Shown: positions 53,473-62,994, counted from the stretch's first letter. The stretch: 64,000 bases of DNA from an uncultured Lachnospiraceae bacterium (GCA_910578555.1 CAJTPS010000016.1:17982-81981), one strand, 5' to 3'. Translations and numbers: made by a program. Notes: generated by a model from the sequence alone, not told the origin.

Positions 53473-54006
53473 TCACTGCACTTTAACAGAAAACCCCTCA
53501 CAGATTCCGACCGGCACATCATCCCCGAACGAATACTGCTCCATCGTCTCTTCCTCGAACCGATATACCATAACGGACTCTTTCTCGGGGTCAACGATCC
53601 AATACTCCTTGACTCCGGCAGTCCGATATTTGAAAAGTTTCGTAAAATAGTCCATATGCTTACTGCCCGGCGATACAATCTCAATGATCCAGTCCGGTGC
53701 GCCAGCACAGCCTTTGTCGTTAAGCTTGCTGCCGTCACAGATTACGCTGATATCGGGTTCCACGTAATTCTTATCATTTTCATTGAGGAAGACCGCAAAG
53801 GGCGCCAGATAGACTTTACATTCACCACCCCTAGCGTCAATATAGTCAGCTATCTTCCGTGATAATGAAAAAATGATATCCTGATGTCTCCTGCTCGGCG
53901 GCGCCATATAATAAATTTTCCCGTCGATCAGTTCCGCACGTTCCCCGTCCGGCAGAGCATATATATCGTCTATCGTATAACTCTCTTCTTTTTTTAATAC
54001 TTCCAT
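53473..54006 (-). CDS. Uma2-family (DUF820) PD-(D/E)XK-like protein
   Basis: The 177-residue protein has the family outline: YTIDDIYALPDGERAELIDGKIYYM, then EPDISVIC with the catalytic-type Asp, APDWIIEIVSPGSKHMD with E-I-V-S, and KLFKYRTAGVKEYWIVDPEKESV. Uma2 proteins are restriction-endonuclease-like and of unclear role, often in multiple copies. GGAGG before the ATG. It follows the macrodomain gene by 59 bp on the same strand and may be in its operon. Confidence 0.88.
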   Translation of the reverse strand: MEVLKKEESYTIDDIYALPDGERAELIDGKIYYMAPPSRRHQDIIFSLSRKIADYIDARGGECKVYLAPFAVFLNENDKNYVEPDISVICDGSKLNDKGCAGAPDWIIEIVSPGSKHMDYFTKLFKYRTAGVKEYWIVDPEKESVMVYRFEEETMEQYSFGDDVPVGICEGFSVKVQ

Positions 54007-54065
54007 AAGACCTGCCTCCGTCCATAACTATAGCATCCCACAAAGCGAACTTCTTGTAAAATATA

Positions 54066-54914
54066 TCATAAACATTTTTCGTCAGGAATACAACAGATCT
54101 TCTCGTAAATCCCCAGATCGCTATCCTTAAACACATTAAAAATAATCCGTTCCATGCAGTCGCCATGCTTCTCCAAAAAAGCCGTGACGGTTTCCCATGC
54201 AATCTGCGCCGCCCTGTCATTTGGAAAATGAAATTCCCCCGTGGAGATACAGCAGAATGCAACCGATCGGATCTGATGTTCCAGACAGCACTGCAGGACA
54301 TTCTCATAACAATTATGCAGAGCCTGACAGAGCTGCTCATTCAGGCTGTCATATACGATCGGCCCTACCGTATGAATCACATAATCACAGGGAAGATTAT
54401 AAGCCGAAGTAATAGTGGCCGTTCCCGTTGGTTCTTCATAGCTCCTTCCATACCGCATACGCCTGTCACTCATAATGCGGCTGCATTCTTCCCGAAGCTG
54501 CAGCCCTGCCGCACTGTGTATGGCATTGTCAATACATCTGTGGCAGGGCACGAAGCAGCCCAGCATCTGTGAATTGGCCGCATTGACGATTGCACCAACT
54601 TCCAATCTTGTGATATCGCCCTGCCAGATGGATATCTGGTCTGCATAAAACGCCGCGCTGTGATACGCTTCCCGGATCGTCGGAATGTCGGACAGCGCCA
54701 CGCTGCCTTTTGTCTGCAGTTCTTCCTGCAGATACTCGTCCTGTGCTTCCAGCAGTCCCTCCGGTAGTTCGCCCGGCATACGGATGTTCATCAGCGACCG
54801 GATCGCGCGTTTCTTTTCCTCTAAACTGTATCCGCCGATCGCAAGTGCTTTATACTGCGCCGAATCAGCCTTTAATTTTTCTAATAGTCTGTCTGCTTGT
54901 ATTGTTTCATTCAT
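54066..54914 (-). CDS. Zinc-type macrodomain ADP-ribosyl hydrolase
   Basis: The 282-residue protein has a helical N-terminal part (1-85) and a macrodomain (95-270): WQGDITRLEVGAIVNAANSQMLGCFVPCHRCIDNAIHSAAG, GTATITSAYNLPCDYVIHTVGP and AFCCISTGEFHFPNDRAAQIAWETV. The cluster GCFVPCHRCIDN gives Cys/His ligands of the zinc-containing macrodomain group, which by family removes ADP-ribose from proteins. Those relatives usually sit with a SirTM and lipoyl-carrier genes, absent here. The ATG overlaps the stop of the histidine kinase (ATGA), so translation is coupled. Confidence 0.88.
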   Translation of the reverse strand: MNETIQADRLLEKLKADSAQYKALAIGGYSLEEKKRAIRSLMNIRMPGELPEGLLEAQDEYLQEELQTKGSVALSDIPTIREAYHSAAFYADQISIWQGDITRLEVGAIVNAANSQMLGCFVPCHRCIDNAIHSAAGLQLREECSRIMSDRRMRYGRSYEEPTGTATITSAYNLPCDYVIHTVGPIVYDSLNEQLCQALHNCYENVLQCCLEHQIRSVAFCCISTGEFHFPNDRAAQIAWETVTAFLEKHGDCMERIIFNVFKDSDLGIYEKICCIPDEKCL

Positions 54915-57900
54915 TTCAGCAACCCGATCATCTCATCCGCCACGTTCATGACCTCTTCCATCATGACATCCGTAACCGCAACGCGAAGCGTCTCCATCTG
55001 TTCACCGCAGTTGTCCGGAATACGGCATTTCTCCAGTTCCTGCATGGCGGCGTCCACACCGTCTAAGTCAAACTGGTCCATGCAGTCCCGCATATTGGTC
55101 AGAATCTCAATCAGCTCTTGCGCGGAAACCTCCTTCTTATTCTGGTTTCCCGCTTCCCCGTAAGGACGCAGAACATCTTTATAGCTTCTAAGCTCGGCTA
55201 ACAGCCCGGGTGTCTCGGCCGTGATCGTCTCAATATCGCCCGCGTTGCCGCAGTCCTCCATCCGGTGGAACCACTCGGACAGATGTGCCGCACCGACCAT
55301 ACGCGCCGTGTTCTTCAGGGCATGGACTTCAATCGTATAATCCCTGATCAGGCCGTCCGCAAGGCACTTCTCGATCTTGTTGGCCTTGGCATCGATCAGC
55401 TTATAGAAATCGCCCAGCAGTTTATACCACAGCTTCTCACTGCCGGAATACTTGATGCCGTCCGCCGCATTGATGCCCGGAAGATCGGGAAGCTGCGTGC
55501 CTTGCGCCTGTTGCGCACCGCCGGCTGTCTGTGCGCCTGATGCGCTGTTTCCGCCTGCATCTGCTCCTGCCACTGTCTGCCCCGCACCTGATGAATCATT
55601 GCCGCCTTCCCGGGCATTTGCCGCACCGGGTACAATCAGTTCCTCCGGAAGCCATCTCATAATACACCGGCAGATCTCCTTCATTTCAATGGGCTTCGCC
55701 ACGAAATCGTCCATTCCCGCCTTCGCGAATTTCTCTCTGGCATCCATCAGCGCATTCGCCGTCAATGCAATGATCGGCACTGTGTGATAGTACTCGTCTT
55801 CCATCTGCCGCAGGCGTTCGGTCGTCTCGATGCCGTCCATGACAGGCATCATATGATCCATGAATATGATATGATATTTCTTTTCCGCCGCCATCTGCAG
55901 CGCGCGTTTGCCGCTGTCCACTGTATCAATCTGCATATGCAGCGGCTCTAACAGCCCTGACGCCACTTCCAGATTAATCTCATTGTCATCCACGATCAGT
56001 ACGGAAGCATCCGGTGCCGTGAAATTCATGTATTCCTCTGTTACCGGTCCGGTGTAAGCCTCCTCATGATTGATCGTCTGACAGAAATTCAGACTGTAGA
56101 GCGGTTTATTGATGGCTGTGATGCCTTCCTCATTGCACTCCTCCGACAGCGGATTGCGCAGTACACACTTCTCTCCCATTTGTTCACCGTAGTTCCTGAT
56201 CTCTTCCGTCAGTTTATCATGTCCCTGCATATCCATAAAGAAGCAGTCCAACTGCTGCCTCGTCTCCTTCCATTCTTCATAAGGTATACACGTAACTCCG
56301 AATCGTCCGGACAGTTCCTGCAGTCCGTGCCACAAGCACACTCTGCTGAAATATCCGCTGATCTTCAGACTCCCCCGCCGCTCATCGTCATGTATCTGCG
56401 TAGCGCGCTGATCCGTTCGTCTCTTCTGCATGATATTAAAATAAAATTCACTGCCTTCCCCGTAGGTACTGCGCACGCCGATACTGCCGCCCATCATCTC
56501 TACGAGCTGTTTGGATATGGACAGCCCCAGCCCGGTGCCTTCCTTGCCGCGGTTCCTCTTACTGTCCACCTGTTGGAAAGAGCCAAACAGTTTATCCATA
56601 TCTTCTTCCCTGATACCCTGTCCCGTATCCTGCACGGAAACCAGCAGTTCGATATTTTCTCCGCTTTCTTTGCCGATCCGCACCTGCAGCTTCACAAAGC
56701 CGCGTTCCGTAAACTTGATGGCGTTATTGACGATATTAATGATGACCTGTCTGATCCGCAATCCGTCGCCATACAGCTTCTGCGGCAGGTTTTCATCAAT
56801 ATCAAACAGGATCTCCATGTCCTTATCCCCTATCCTGGTCAGGAAGATCATACTCAGATCACTGAAGATCGACATCGGCTCATATTCGTCTTCCACCAGA
56901 TCCATCTTACCAGACTCCATCTTAGAGAAGTCTAAAATATCATTCACGATATTGAGAAGCGCATTTCCGGAATTCTTGATGTTAATCAAATATCCGCGGT
57001 CCTGCGGCGGCAGTTCCTCCCTGAGCAGAATCTCCGTCATTCCTACGATCGCGTTCATCGGCGTCCTGATTTCATGTGTAATATTGGATACAAACGTCGA
57101 TTTTGCCTGATTCGCCGCCTCTGCACGCTCTTTTAATCCTTTCATGATATCCGCCTGTTCCTTCGCGTTTCTCGCATAGCGGAAGCTGTCCGTGATATCA
57201 TTGAATACATACATTTTACCGAAATACACATTCTGTTTCGTCAAAAGACGGCTCTGCACATCATATACTTTATTATCATATTCTACATTCCTCTTCTCTA
57301 TAATGCAGTTATCCAGTTCCTCAATAACTGCCGGCAGTGCGCTGACATCGTCAAAAGGATATAGCTCCCTTGCCTTCTTATTATGGTAGATCACCGTATT
57401 ATCCCGGTCTAATACCACCAGCCCGGAAGATAACTCGTCAATCGCCTGATCCTGCGCCATGGACAGCGTTTCCAGAATCTTATCCTTATACAGATAGGCG
57501 GAAAGTATGATCACCGACACCAGATAGGCCATCAGTGTGGAATCGTAACCACCGAACCAGTTCAGCATATAGCCGGCCCACCCCACGCTCATGACCCCGA
57601 ATATCGCAAAGAATGCGCGCAGCCTGTTACGTTCGGCCTCACTGGTAATGTGGACATACTTGTGCGCACAGGCAATGATCATCGTTATCACATATCCAAT
57701 GAGTATAAAATGATAGATAATGTACACCGGTCCGAAGGTAAACACCAGATGCGGAAAAACACCGTCTGTCGTATAGCCGATGCTGCTGTAATACAGGTGA
57801 TGTTTCTCGCACGTCATGACTAAAAAGGTGATCATGATATGGCTGCACGTCAACACAGGCGGCAGCCATTTTGGCATTCTGACTTTACAGTAGTCCAGAA

Positions 57901-58147
57901 TAAAAAGAAGCATGATAAGCACGATGATCGGTTTGCCAAGATATGAAAATTTGACCGCCTGCAGCGCCAGTTCCTGTGTCGTCGCATGCATCTCATACAG
58001 ATAGCCGATGAAATTGACCAGCAGCGCGATCATCAAAAGCAGCAGTCTGATCTGCTGCCTTGACGGTCTCTGATTCATGAGGTAAACCGCCTCACCGAAT
58101 AACACGATGATCCCCAAAACCTGTAAGATAACAAATAATGTATACAT
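54911..58147 (-). CDS. Hybrid sensor histidine kinase with 7TM sensor, receiver and Hpt
   Basis: The 1078-residue protein has seven membrane helices at about 1-215 (a 7TM histidine-kinase sensor), a PAS-like segment (230-320), HisKA with His358 in SNITHEIRTPMNAIVGMT, HATPase (NIVNNAIKFTERG, GTGLGLSISKQLVEMMGG), a pseudo-receiver (590-700), a true receiver with phospho-Asp764 in IIFMDHMMPVMDG, an Ala/Gly linker, and an Hpt domain with His942 (EVHALKNTARMVGAAH). The full relay within one chain suggests a final transfer to another receiver. It starts at TAATG shared with the EAL gene and ends overlapping the macrodomain gene. Confidence 0.93.
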   Translation of the reverse strand: MYTLFVILQVLGIIVLFGEAVYLMNQRPSRQQIRLLLLMIALLVNFIGYLYEMHATTQELALQAVKFSYLGKPIIVLIMLLFILDYCKVRMPKWLPPVLTCSHIMITFLVMTCEKHHLYYSSIGYTTDGVFPHLVFTFGPVYIIYHFILIGYVITMIIACAHKYVHITSEAERNRLRAFFAIFGVMSVGWAGYMLNWFGGYDSTLMAYLVSVIILSAYLYKDKILETLSMAQDQAIDELSSGLVVLDRDNTVIYHNKKARELYPFDDVSALPAVIEELDNCIIEKRNVEYDNKVYDVQSRLLTKQNVYFGKMYVFNDITDSFRYARNAKEQADIMKGLKERAEAANQAKSTFVSNITHEIRTPMNAIVGMTEILLREELPPQDRGYLINIKNSGNALLNIVNDILDFSKMESGKMDLVEDEYEPMSIFSDLSMIFLTRIGDKDMEILFDIDENLPQKLYGDGLRIRQVIINIVNNAIKFTERGFVKLQVRIGKESGENIELLVSVQDTGQGIREEDMDKLFGSFQQVDSKRNRGKEGTGLGLSISKQLVEMMGGSIGVRSTYGEGSEFYFNIMQKRRTDQRATQIHDDERRGSLKISGYFSRVCLWHGLQELSGRFGVTCIPYEEWKETRQQLDCFFMDMQGHDKLTEEIRNYGEQMGEKCVLRNPLSEECNEEGITAINKPLYSLNFCQTINHEEAYTGPVTEEYMNFTAPDASVLIVDDNEINLEVASGLLEPLHMQIDTVDSGKRALQMAAEKKYHIIFMDHMMPVMDGIETTERLRQMEDEYYHTVPIIALTANALMDAREKFAKAGMDDFVAKPIEMKEICRCIMRWLPEELIVPGAANAREGGNDSSGAGQTVAGADAGGNSASGAQTAGGAQQAQGTQLPDLPGINAADGIKYSGSEKLWYKLLGDFYKLIDAKANKIEKCLADGLIRDYTIEVHALKNTARMVGAAHLSEWFHRMEDCGNAGDIETITAETPGLLAELRSYKDVLRPYGEAGNQNKKEVSAQELIEILTNMRDCMDQFDLDGVDAAMQELEKCRIPDNCGEQMETLRVAVTDVMMEEVMNVADEMIGLLK

Positions 58148-60213
58148 TACGCGTCCTTCTCCACTTTTTCTTCAAACTCCGAAACCGGCATGGGTTTGGC
58201 AAAATAGAATCCCTGTATCATATCGCAGCCCTGTCCTGCCAGAAAATCCACCTGATCCTTCCGCTCGATTCCTTCCGCCACGACCCGCATATCCAGATTT
58301 CTGGCAAGCTGGATCGCCTCTTTGACAACGATCTCTCCCCTGCCGTCGTCATCCTCGCCGCGGAAGAATTCTCCGTCCAGTTTCAGCACATCAAGCGGTA
58401 TATCTTTCAGAGAGTTCAAAGAAGAATATCCGGCTCCGAAATCGTCCATAGAGACGCGGAACCCGTATGCCTTCAACTGCTTTACAGTCTCTACCAGAAT
58501 ATCCTTGTCATCGAAGAAAGCGCTCTCCGTCACCTCCAGTTCAATCAGCTCATGCCGGGGTCCATATGCATCCACCAGTTCGCAAATGTGATCCGCCAGT
58601 CCCTCCTGCGCAAAATGCGCTCTCGACACGTTCACGGAGACCGGCACCATCTTCCTGTCTCTGATCATCCACTCCGCCTGCAGTTTTGCAACGTGAGATA
58701 TCATATAATCGTCCAGTTGCGTGATAAATCCGGTATCTTCAAAGATTGGAATGAACCGGTTCGGCGCTATGAACCCTTCCGTCGGACTGATCCAGCGCAC
58801 CAGTGCCTCCGCACCCACTAATTTGCCGTTAAGAGGGCTGTATTTCGGCTGTATGTATACTTGAAACTCTTCATTGTTAAGCGCTTCTTCCATGCTGTCT
58901 TCCACCCAGCGCTCCCATACCTGCTTATCTAACAGTTCCTGATCGAAGAAGGCAACCGTCTGGTCCTGCACGCCGGCAGCCGCTGTTCTCGCCGCATTGG
59001 CGTAAGTATAGAACTGATCGACATCCACATCTTTTCTGGCGTGGTACCATTTACCGTCCTCGTGTATGTATGGCGCAATCATATTAATACCCGCCTGGAA
59101 ATGAATCTTCTGGTCCGGTTTCAGACCCGTCAGTTCCGCTGCTAGAGAACGGAGACGCTTCCTGCAGTTCTCCTGACACTCCTGTCCGTTCTCACCTTCG
59201 CAGCAAAGCAGCATACCGAAGTCCGCGCCCTCATATCTTGCAAAAGACTCATTCTTCCCGACTCTCGCTTTCAGGAACCCGTCCGTCGCTTCCAGCAGTT
59301 CCTCCCCTGCTTTAACGCCATAGCATGCACAATAATTCTGATAACGCTCCAAATGCAGATTGACAATCGCAAAGGTTTTCCTGCTGTTACGCAGTCTGGT
59401 CAGAATCCGCTCCGCATAGTTCTGGAAATAGAACCAGTTCCTGTCTCCGGTCACCGCATCCAGATAAATGAGCTGCGTCATTCTCCGCTGCGTCACGATA
59501 GAGCGAACCGTATTGATGAACAGCAGAATGATCGGAATCATCAGAAGCAGCAGCGCAATGATACCGAAAATGCATATATAGAAGATATCCTGCCGCTGTA
59601 CCTCAATCGTACACTTGACATAAAGCTCGTATTCCCCGCCGCCCAGCGACGTCCGCAGCCAGTATTTCTGCGTGATGAGCGTATCGCTCAGCCATGTTCC
59701 TATTCCATTCCTGTCTTCTTTCCATGTAAAGGTCTCCCGGATTACCTCGTCAACCGGCACGGCAAAAATCGTATATACACCATCCTCCTGTATGACCGGA
59801 TTACTGTTGTCCGCCACTGCCATGAAGCTCGCATCCAGTCCGAATTCCTGATTCAACTTAAAATCGAGAACCATGCTGAAATCCGGTTCGGACAATCCGG
59901 TTTTGGCTGCCATCCTGCGCTGCCTGTCAATCACATAGACATCGCTCCCGGCAGACGTGTATTTATGCAGGTTATCTACCGCTTCCGTAATCGTGTCCCC
60001 GTTTGAGAGGAATCCTTCTAGAACCGCCTTGACATGCTGTGTCTCACCGTACTGCTGCACGATCTTCGTTCCCATGATGTACAATGCGAACAACTGCAGA
60101 AAAAGGGCGATCATCACGACACACAGAATGATAAACATAATAAACGCCACAATAGACGGCCAGATCTTCTTCCTTTTCAGCTTCTTAAAGCGCTTTTCCT
60201 TCACACTGCTCAT
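58147..60213 (-). CDS. Membrane GGDEF-EAL protein, probable c-di-GMP phosphodiesterase
   Basis: The 688-residue protein has two membrane segments (about 17-40 and 205-227) with an extracytoplasmic sensor between. The GGDEF domain (250-410) is degenerate: ARYEGADFGMLL in place of GGDEF. The EAL domain (435-680) keeps its catalytic set: VGAEALVRW, VNVSRAHF, ELEVTESAFF, MDDFGAGYSSL, LKLDGEF, VVAEGIER. It is predicted to break c-di-GMP. The ATG at 60213 has GGGAGG seven bases upstream; a GTG at 60228 is less likely. It follows trpB2 by 29 bp. Confidence 0.92.
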   Translation of the reverse strand: MSSVKEKRFKKLKRKKIWPSIVAFIMFIILCVVMIALFLQLFALYIMGTKIVQQYGETQHVKAVLEGFLSNGDTITEAVDNLHKYTSAGSDVYVIDRQRRMAAKTGLSEPDFSMVLDFKLNQEFGLDASFMAVADNSNPVIQEDGVYTIFAVPVDEVIRETFTWKEDRNGIGTWLSDTLITQKYWLRTSLGGGEYELYVKCTIEVQRQDIFYICIFGIIALLLLMIPIILLFINTVRSIVTQRRMTQLIYLDAVTGDRNWFYFQNYAERILTRLRNSRKTFAIVNLHLERYQNYCACYGVKAGEELLEATDGFLKARVGKNESFARYEGADFGMLLCCEGENGQECQENCRKRLRSLAAELTGLKPDQKIHFQAGINMIAPYIHEDGKWYHARKDVDVDQFYTYANAARTAAAGVQDQTVAFFDQELLDKQVWERWVEDSMEEALNNEEFQVYIQPKYSPLNGKLVGAEALVRWISPTEGFIAPNRFIPIFEDTGFITQLDDYMISHVAKLQAEWMIRDRKMVPVSVNVSRAHFAQEGLADHICELVDAYGPRHELIELEVTESAFFDDKDILVETVKQLKAYGFRVSMDDFGAGYSSLNSLKDIPLDVLKLDGEFFRGEDDDGRGEIVVKEAIQLARNLDMRVVAEGIERKDQVDFLAGQGCDMIQGFYFAKPMPVSEFEEKVEKDA

Positions 60214-60242
60214 CAGGCTGCCTCCCACTCACGCATAATCGT

Positions 60243-61628
60243 TTAGCATTCGTTGCCCGGAAAAGAAGGAATGCCCGCCAGTCCTTTAGCCAGTTCCTCG
60301 TCCGTAGGCACATAATCCGACATCTGCCCGTCGTGGAATCTGCCGTATGCCACCATATCAAAATAACCCGTGCCCGTCAGCCCGAACACGATCGTCTTCT
60401 CTTCTCCCGTCTCCTTACACTTCATAGCCTCGTCGATCGCAACTCTGATCGCGTGTGCACTCTCCGGTGCCGGAAGGATACCCTCCACCCTCGCGAACTG
60501 CTCCGCGGCCTGAAATACCTCTGTCTGTTTCACACTGACAGCCTCCATCAGCCCGTCATGATACAACTGTGACACAACAGAACTCATGCCGTGATAGCGC
60601 AGCCCGCCGGCATGATTCGGCGCAGGCATAAAACCGCTTCCCAGCGTGTACATCTTCGACAGTGGGCATACTTTACCGGTATCACAGAAATCATAGACAA
60701 ATTTACCCCTCGTCAGACTCGGGCAGGATGCCGGTTCTACCGCGATAATACGGTAATCCGCCTCTCCCCGCAGCTTTTCTCCCACAAAAGGAGAAATCAG
60801 ACCGCCCAGATTAGAGCCGCCGCCCGCACAGCCGATGATCATATCCGGCTTAATGTCATATTTCTTAAGCGCCGCTTTCGTCTCCTCGCCTATGATGGAC
60901 TGGTGCAGCAGCACCTGTGACAGAACGCTTCCCAATACATAGCGGTATCCTTCTCTGGCTCCTGCCGCCTCCACCGCCTCGGAGATAGCGCAGCCGAGAC
61001 TTCCATTGGTACCGGGAAACTCCTCCAGAATCCTCCTGCCCACACTGGTCGTATCAGAGGGCGACGGCGTTACCTGTGCACCGTAGGTACGCATTACTTC
61101 ACGACGGAAAGGCTTCTGTTCATAGGAAACCTTAACCATATAGACATGACAGTCCAGATCAAAATAAGAACATGCCATGGAAAGCGCCGTTCCCCATTGT
61201 CCCGCACCGGTCTCCGTGGTAACGCCCTTCAGTCCCTGTTTCTTCGCATAATATGCCTGCGCAATCGCGGAATTCAGCTTATGACTGCCGCTCGTATTAT
61301 TTCCCTCGAATTTATAGTAGATCTTTGCCGGTGTATCCAGCTTCTTCTCCAGACAGTAAGCCCGGACAAGCGGTGCCGGACGGTACATCTTGTAGAAGTC
61401 CTGAATCTCCTGCGGTATATCAATATAAGCATCCGTGTCGTTTAACTCCTGTTTTACCAGTTCATCACAAAATACCCCGCTGAGTTCCTCGAAAGTCATA
61501 GGTTGTAAAGTGCCCGGATTCAAAAGCGGCGCCGGTTTGTTCTTCATGTCGGCGCGGACATTGTACCACTGCCTCGGCATCTCGTCCTCTCCCAGATATA
61601 TTTTATACGGTATCGTTTTCTCTGACAT
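60243..61628 (-). CDS. trpB: Tryptophan synthase beta-like, TrpB2 type
   Basis: The 461-residue protein is a PLP enzyme of the TrpB2 group, longer than TrpB1 and with the extended N-terminus (YKIYLGEDEMPRQWYNVRADMKNKP). The PLP Lys lies in NNTSGSHKLNSAIAQA, and the phosphate-binding loop is GCAGGGSNLGG. Others are ETGAGQWGTALS and EGILPAPESAHA. By family it makes tryptophan from serine and indole without a TrpA partner. No other trp gene is near. GAAGGGAGC precedes the ATG; its promoter is at 61699-61727. Confidence 0.93.
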   Translation of the reverse strand: MSEKTIPYKIYLGEDEMPRQWYNVRADMKNKPAPLLNPGTLQPMTFEELSGVFCDELVKQELNDTDAYIDIPQEIQDFYKMYRPAPLVRAYCLEKKLDTPAKIYYKFEGNNTSGSHKLNSAIAQAYYAKKQGLKGVTTETGAGQWGTALSMACSYFDLDCHVYMVKVSYEQKPFRREVMRTYGAQVTPSPSDTTSVGRRILEEFPGTNGSLGCAISEAVEAAGAREGYRYVLGSVLSQVLLHQSIIGEETKAALKKYDIKPDMIIGCAGGGSNLGGLISPFVGEKLRGEADYRIIAVEPASCPSLTRGKFVYDFCDTGKVCPLSKMYTLGSGFMPAPNHAGGLRYHGMSSVVSQLYHDGLMEAVSVKQTEVFQAAEQFARVEGILPAPESAHAIRVAIDEAMKCKETGEEKTIVFGLTGTGYFDMVAYGRFHDGQMSDYVPTDEELAKGLAGIPSFPGNEC

Positions 61629-61698
61629 TATTTTGCTCCCTTCAATGTTTACTGTATCTGATTATTCTGGTACTTTCTGATTCAAAAGCATCTCTAAA

Positions 61699-61727
61699 AT
61701 TGTATGAAATATTCCAGAAAAAGTCAA
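61699..61727 (-). promoter_or_regulatory. Promoter of trpB2
   Basis: TTGACT, a 17-bp spacer and TACAAT on the minus strand, about 70 bp before the ATG. No T-box or trp leader is visible between them. Confidence 0.75.
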
Positions 61728-61843
61728 CTGATTCGTTCCGATTCCCGCAATACCGCCTCCGGCATCCATTAACGTATTCCAGTGTGTATTGCAACGGTTC
61801 ATGCACACGATCCGGCCTGCCGGACTCAGAATCGTAACGCATG

Positions 61844-62002
61844 TCATTTTATATATTTAACGCCGAGAATCACGACACCCAGCGCCGCAAGCACGACCCC
61901 CGTTGCACGGTTTAATGTCGCCGGCACCGCACTCATGCCTGCAAACCCGGTGCCGAGACCCGCCCCGATTCCCGCGATAAAGCAGATGATAAATTTGTAC
62001 AT
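61844..62002 (-). pseudogene. Internally deleted TSUP-family transporter remnant (52 aa)
   Basis: The frame begins MYKFIICFIAGIGAGLGTGF, like the first helix of TSUP (TauE/SafE) transporters, and ends LNRATGVVLAALGVVILGVKY, like their last helix; about 200 residues usually between them are missing and the two ends join around residue 25. GAGGAG eight bases before the ATG is intact. It may still make a small membrane protein, but a deletion is the simpler reading. Confidence 0.6.
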
Positions 62003-62087
62003 AGGATTCGCTCCTCTTTTATGTTTGGTTTACACTGTCGTACCTTCCTGTGATATAAAACAAGTCCCACCTGATTGTGAGACCCGC

Positions 62088-62282
62088 TTATCCGCAATCC
62101 GCCTCTCCGGCAACAAACAGTTTGCCCGTGGCAAAGGGACTGCCTACATCACATCTTCCGTGATGATATGCCTTCTGATGATCTCCCTTCCTGATGTCCT
62201 CCGAAGTCTCCACTTTGATCCGGCTGACGCCTTCTTTTGTCATATTATCCAACATTCTGATCACATCATCTATCTCGCCCAT
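62088..62282 (-). CDS. Small protein of unknown function (64 aa)
   Basis: It begins MGEIDDVIRMLDNMTKEGVS and continues RIKVETSEDIRKGDHQKAYHHGRCDVGSPFATGKLF, with a single C-terminal Cys-Gly. It has GGAGG five bases before its ATG, so it is probably translated. No membrane segment or known motif; one His pair (YHHGRC) may bind metal. The family is not recognised. Confidence 0.65.
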   Translation of the reverse strand: MGEIDDVIRMLDNMTKEGVSRIKVETSEDIRKGDHQKAYHHGRCDVGSPFATGKLFVAGEADCG

Positions 62283-62309
62283 CGTTACCTCCATTCGCGT
62301 GTACACGCC

Positions 62310-62640
62310 TTTTCCGGCTTAAGAGCATCTGCTTCCCGAAACCGGTCGTGTTTCTATTATACCCCTGCCAAAATCTTATAGCAAATAAAACTTCCGGTAT
62401 ACATAGCGCGAGAGTTGAACTTCCGCAGAACGGAATCATGGACCTGGCGACACCGGAAAATCATGCGCTTCTATGTCCATGCCTCCAGGAAAGAATGGAA
62501 AAGCTGGGATGACAGCTTCTGTAGTTTATCGGCGGGCGCAAGGCTCTTCGGCATTTCCGCGGCAATTCTCGGCCTGGGCCATGTTCTGTTTGCCACACTT
62601 TTAAATAAGAGGAAAGATTAAAAATTTACACTGACAGCTT
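62310..62640. other. Intergenic stretch, one doubtful small frame
   Basis: I find no sure gene. A frame at 62415-62621 (+), from a TTG without a Shine-Dalgarno, would end in a hydrophobic stretch ARLFGISAAILGLGHVLFATLL and NKRKD, possibly the C-terminal remnant of a membrane protein. It fits the decayed character of 61.8-63 kb. Confidence 0.3.
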
Positions 62641-62655
62641 TATGTCCGGACAGAT

Positions 62656-62890
62656 TTATTGTTCTTCCAGTTTTCTGGCAATTCTTTCAGCTACCCGGGG
62701 GCGGAATACTCCGGCTTTCCCTCCGGATATGTCCACCCGAAGCCGTCATTATCATATCGCGGAAACACGTGAAAATGAGCATGTCCGAAATCACAGTTCT
62801 TTCCGCCGTTCTGCTCAATGTCCAAAAACGATATTAAATGACGGTTCTCCGGGAAGAATACCACAGACAAAAAGAAAACGGAAACGCCAT
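62656..62890 (-). pseudogene. HIT-family protein remnant
   Basis: On the minus strand the frame reads SFLDIEQNGGKNC, then DFGHAHFHVFPRYDNDGFGW, with the HxHxH histidine triad of HIT nucleotide hydrolases, and goes on to YPEGKPEYSAPG before a TAG. A one-base shift restores VAERIARKLEEQ and a natural TAA at 62656. The N-terminal two thirds are missing, replaced by the 37-bp repeat near 62902. So the gene is truncated and frameshifted. Confidence 0.65.
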
Positions 62891-62901
62891 ATCCATCAGC
62901 A

Positions 62902-62938
62902 TTTCCGCACTCTTAAAGGTAATAGCGAGAGGGGGACT
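62902..62938. repeat. 37-bp direct repeat, left copy
   Basis: The copy is identical over 37 bp to that at 63729-63765. On the minus strand it reads AGTCCCCCTCTCGC and then ATTACCTTTAAGAGTGCGG, like the 3' end of a tRNA plus part of its terminator. It flanks the toxin-antitoxin pair. Confidence 0.8.
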
Positions 62939-62994
62939 CACGCTGATTCTTCCTGCTCCCGCAAACTTGGGTCTGCAACTGAACGTATTCTATT

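Noticed and set aside
62415..62621. 68-codon plus-strand frame
   Set aside because: Starts at TTG without a Shine-Dalgarno; at most a remnant, so it is described only within the intergenic entry.
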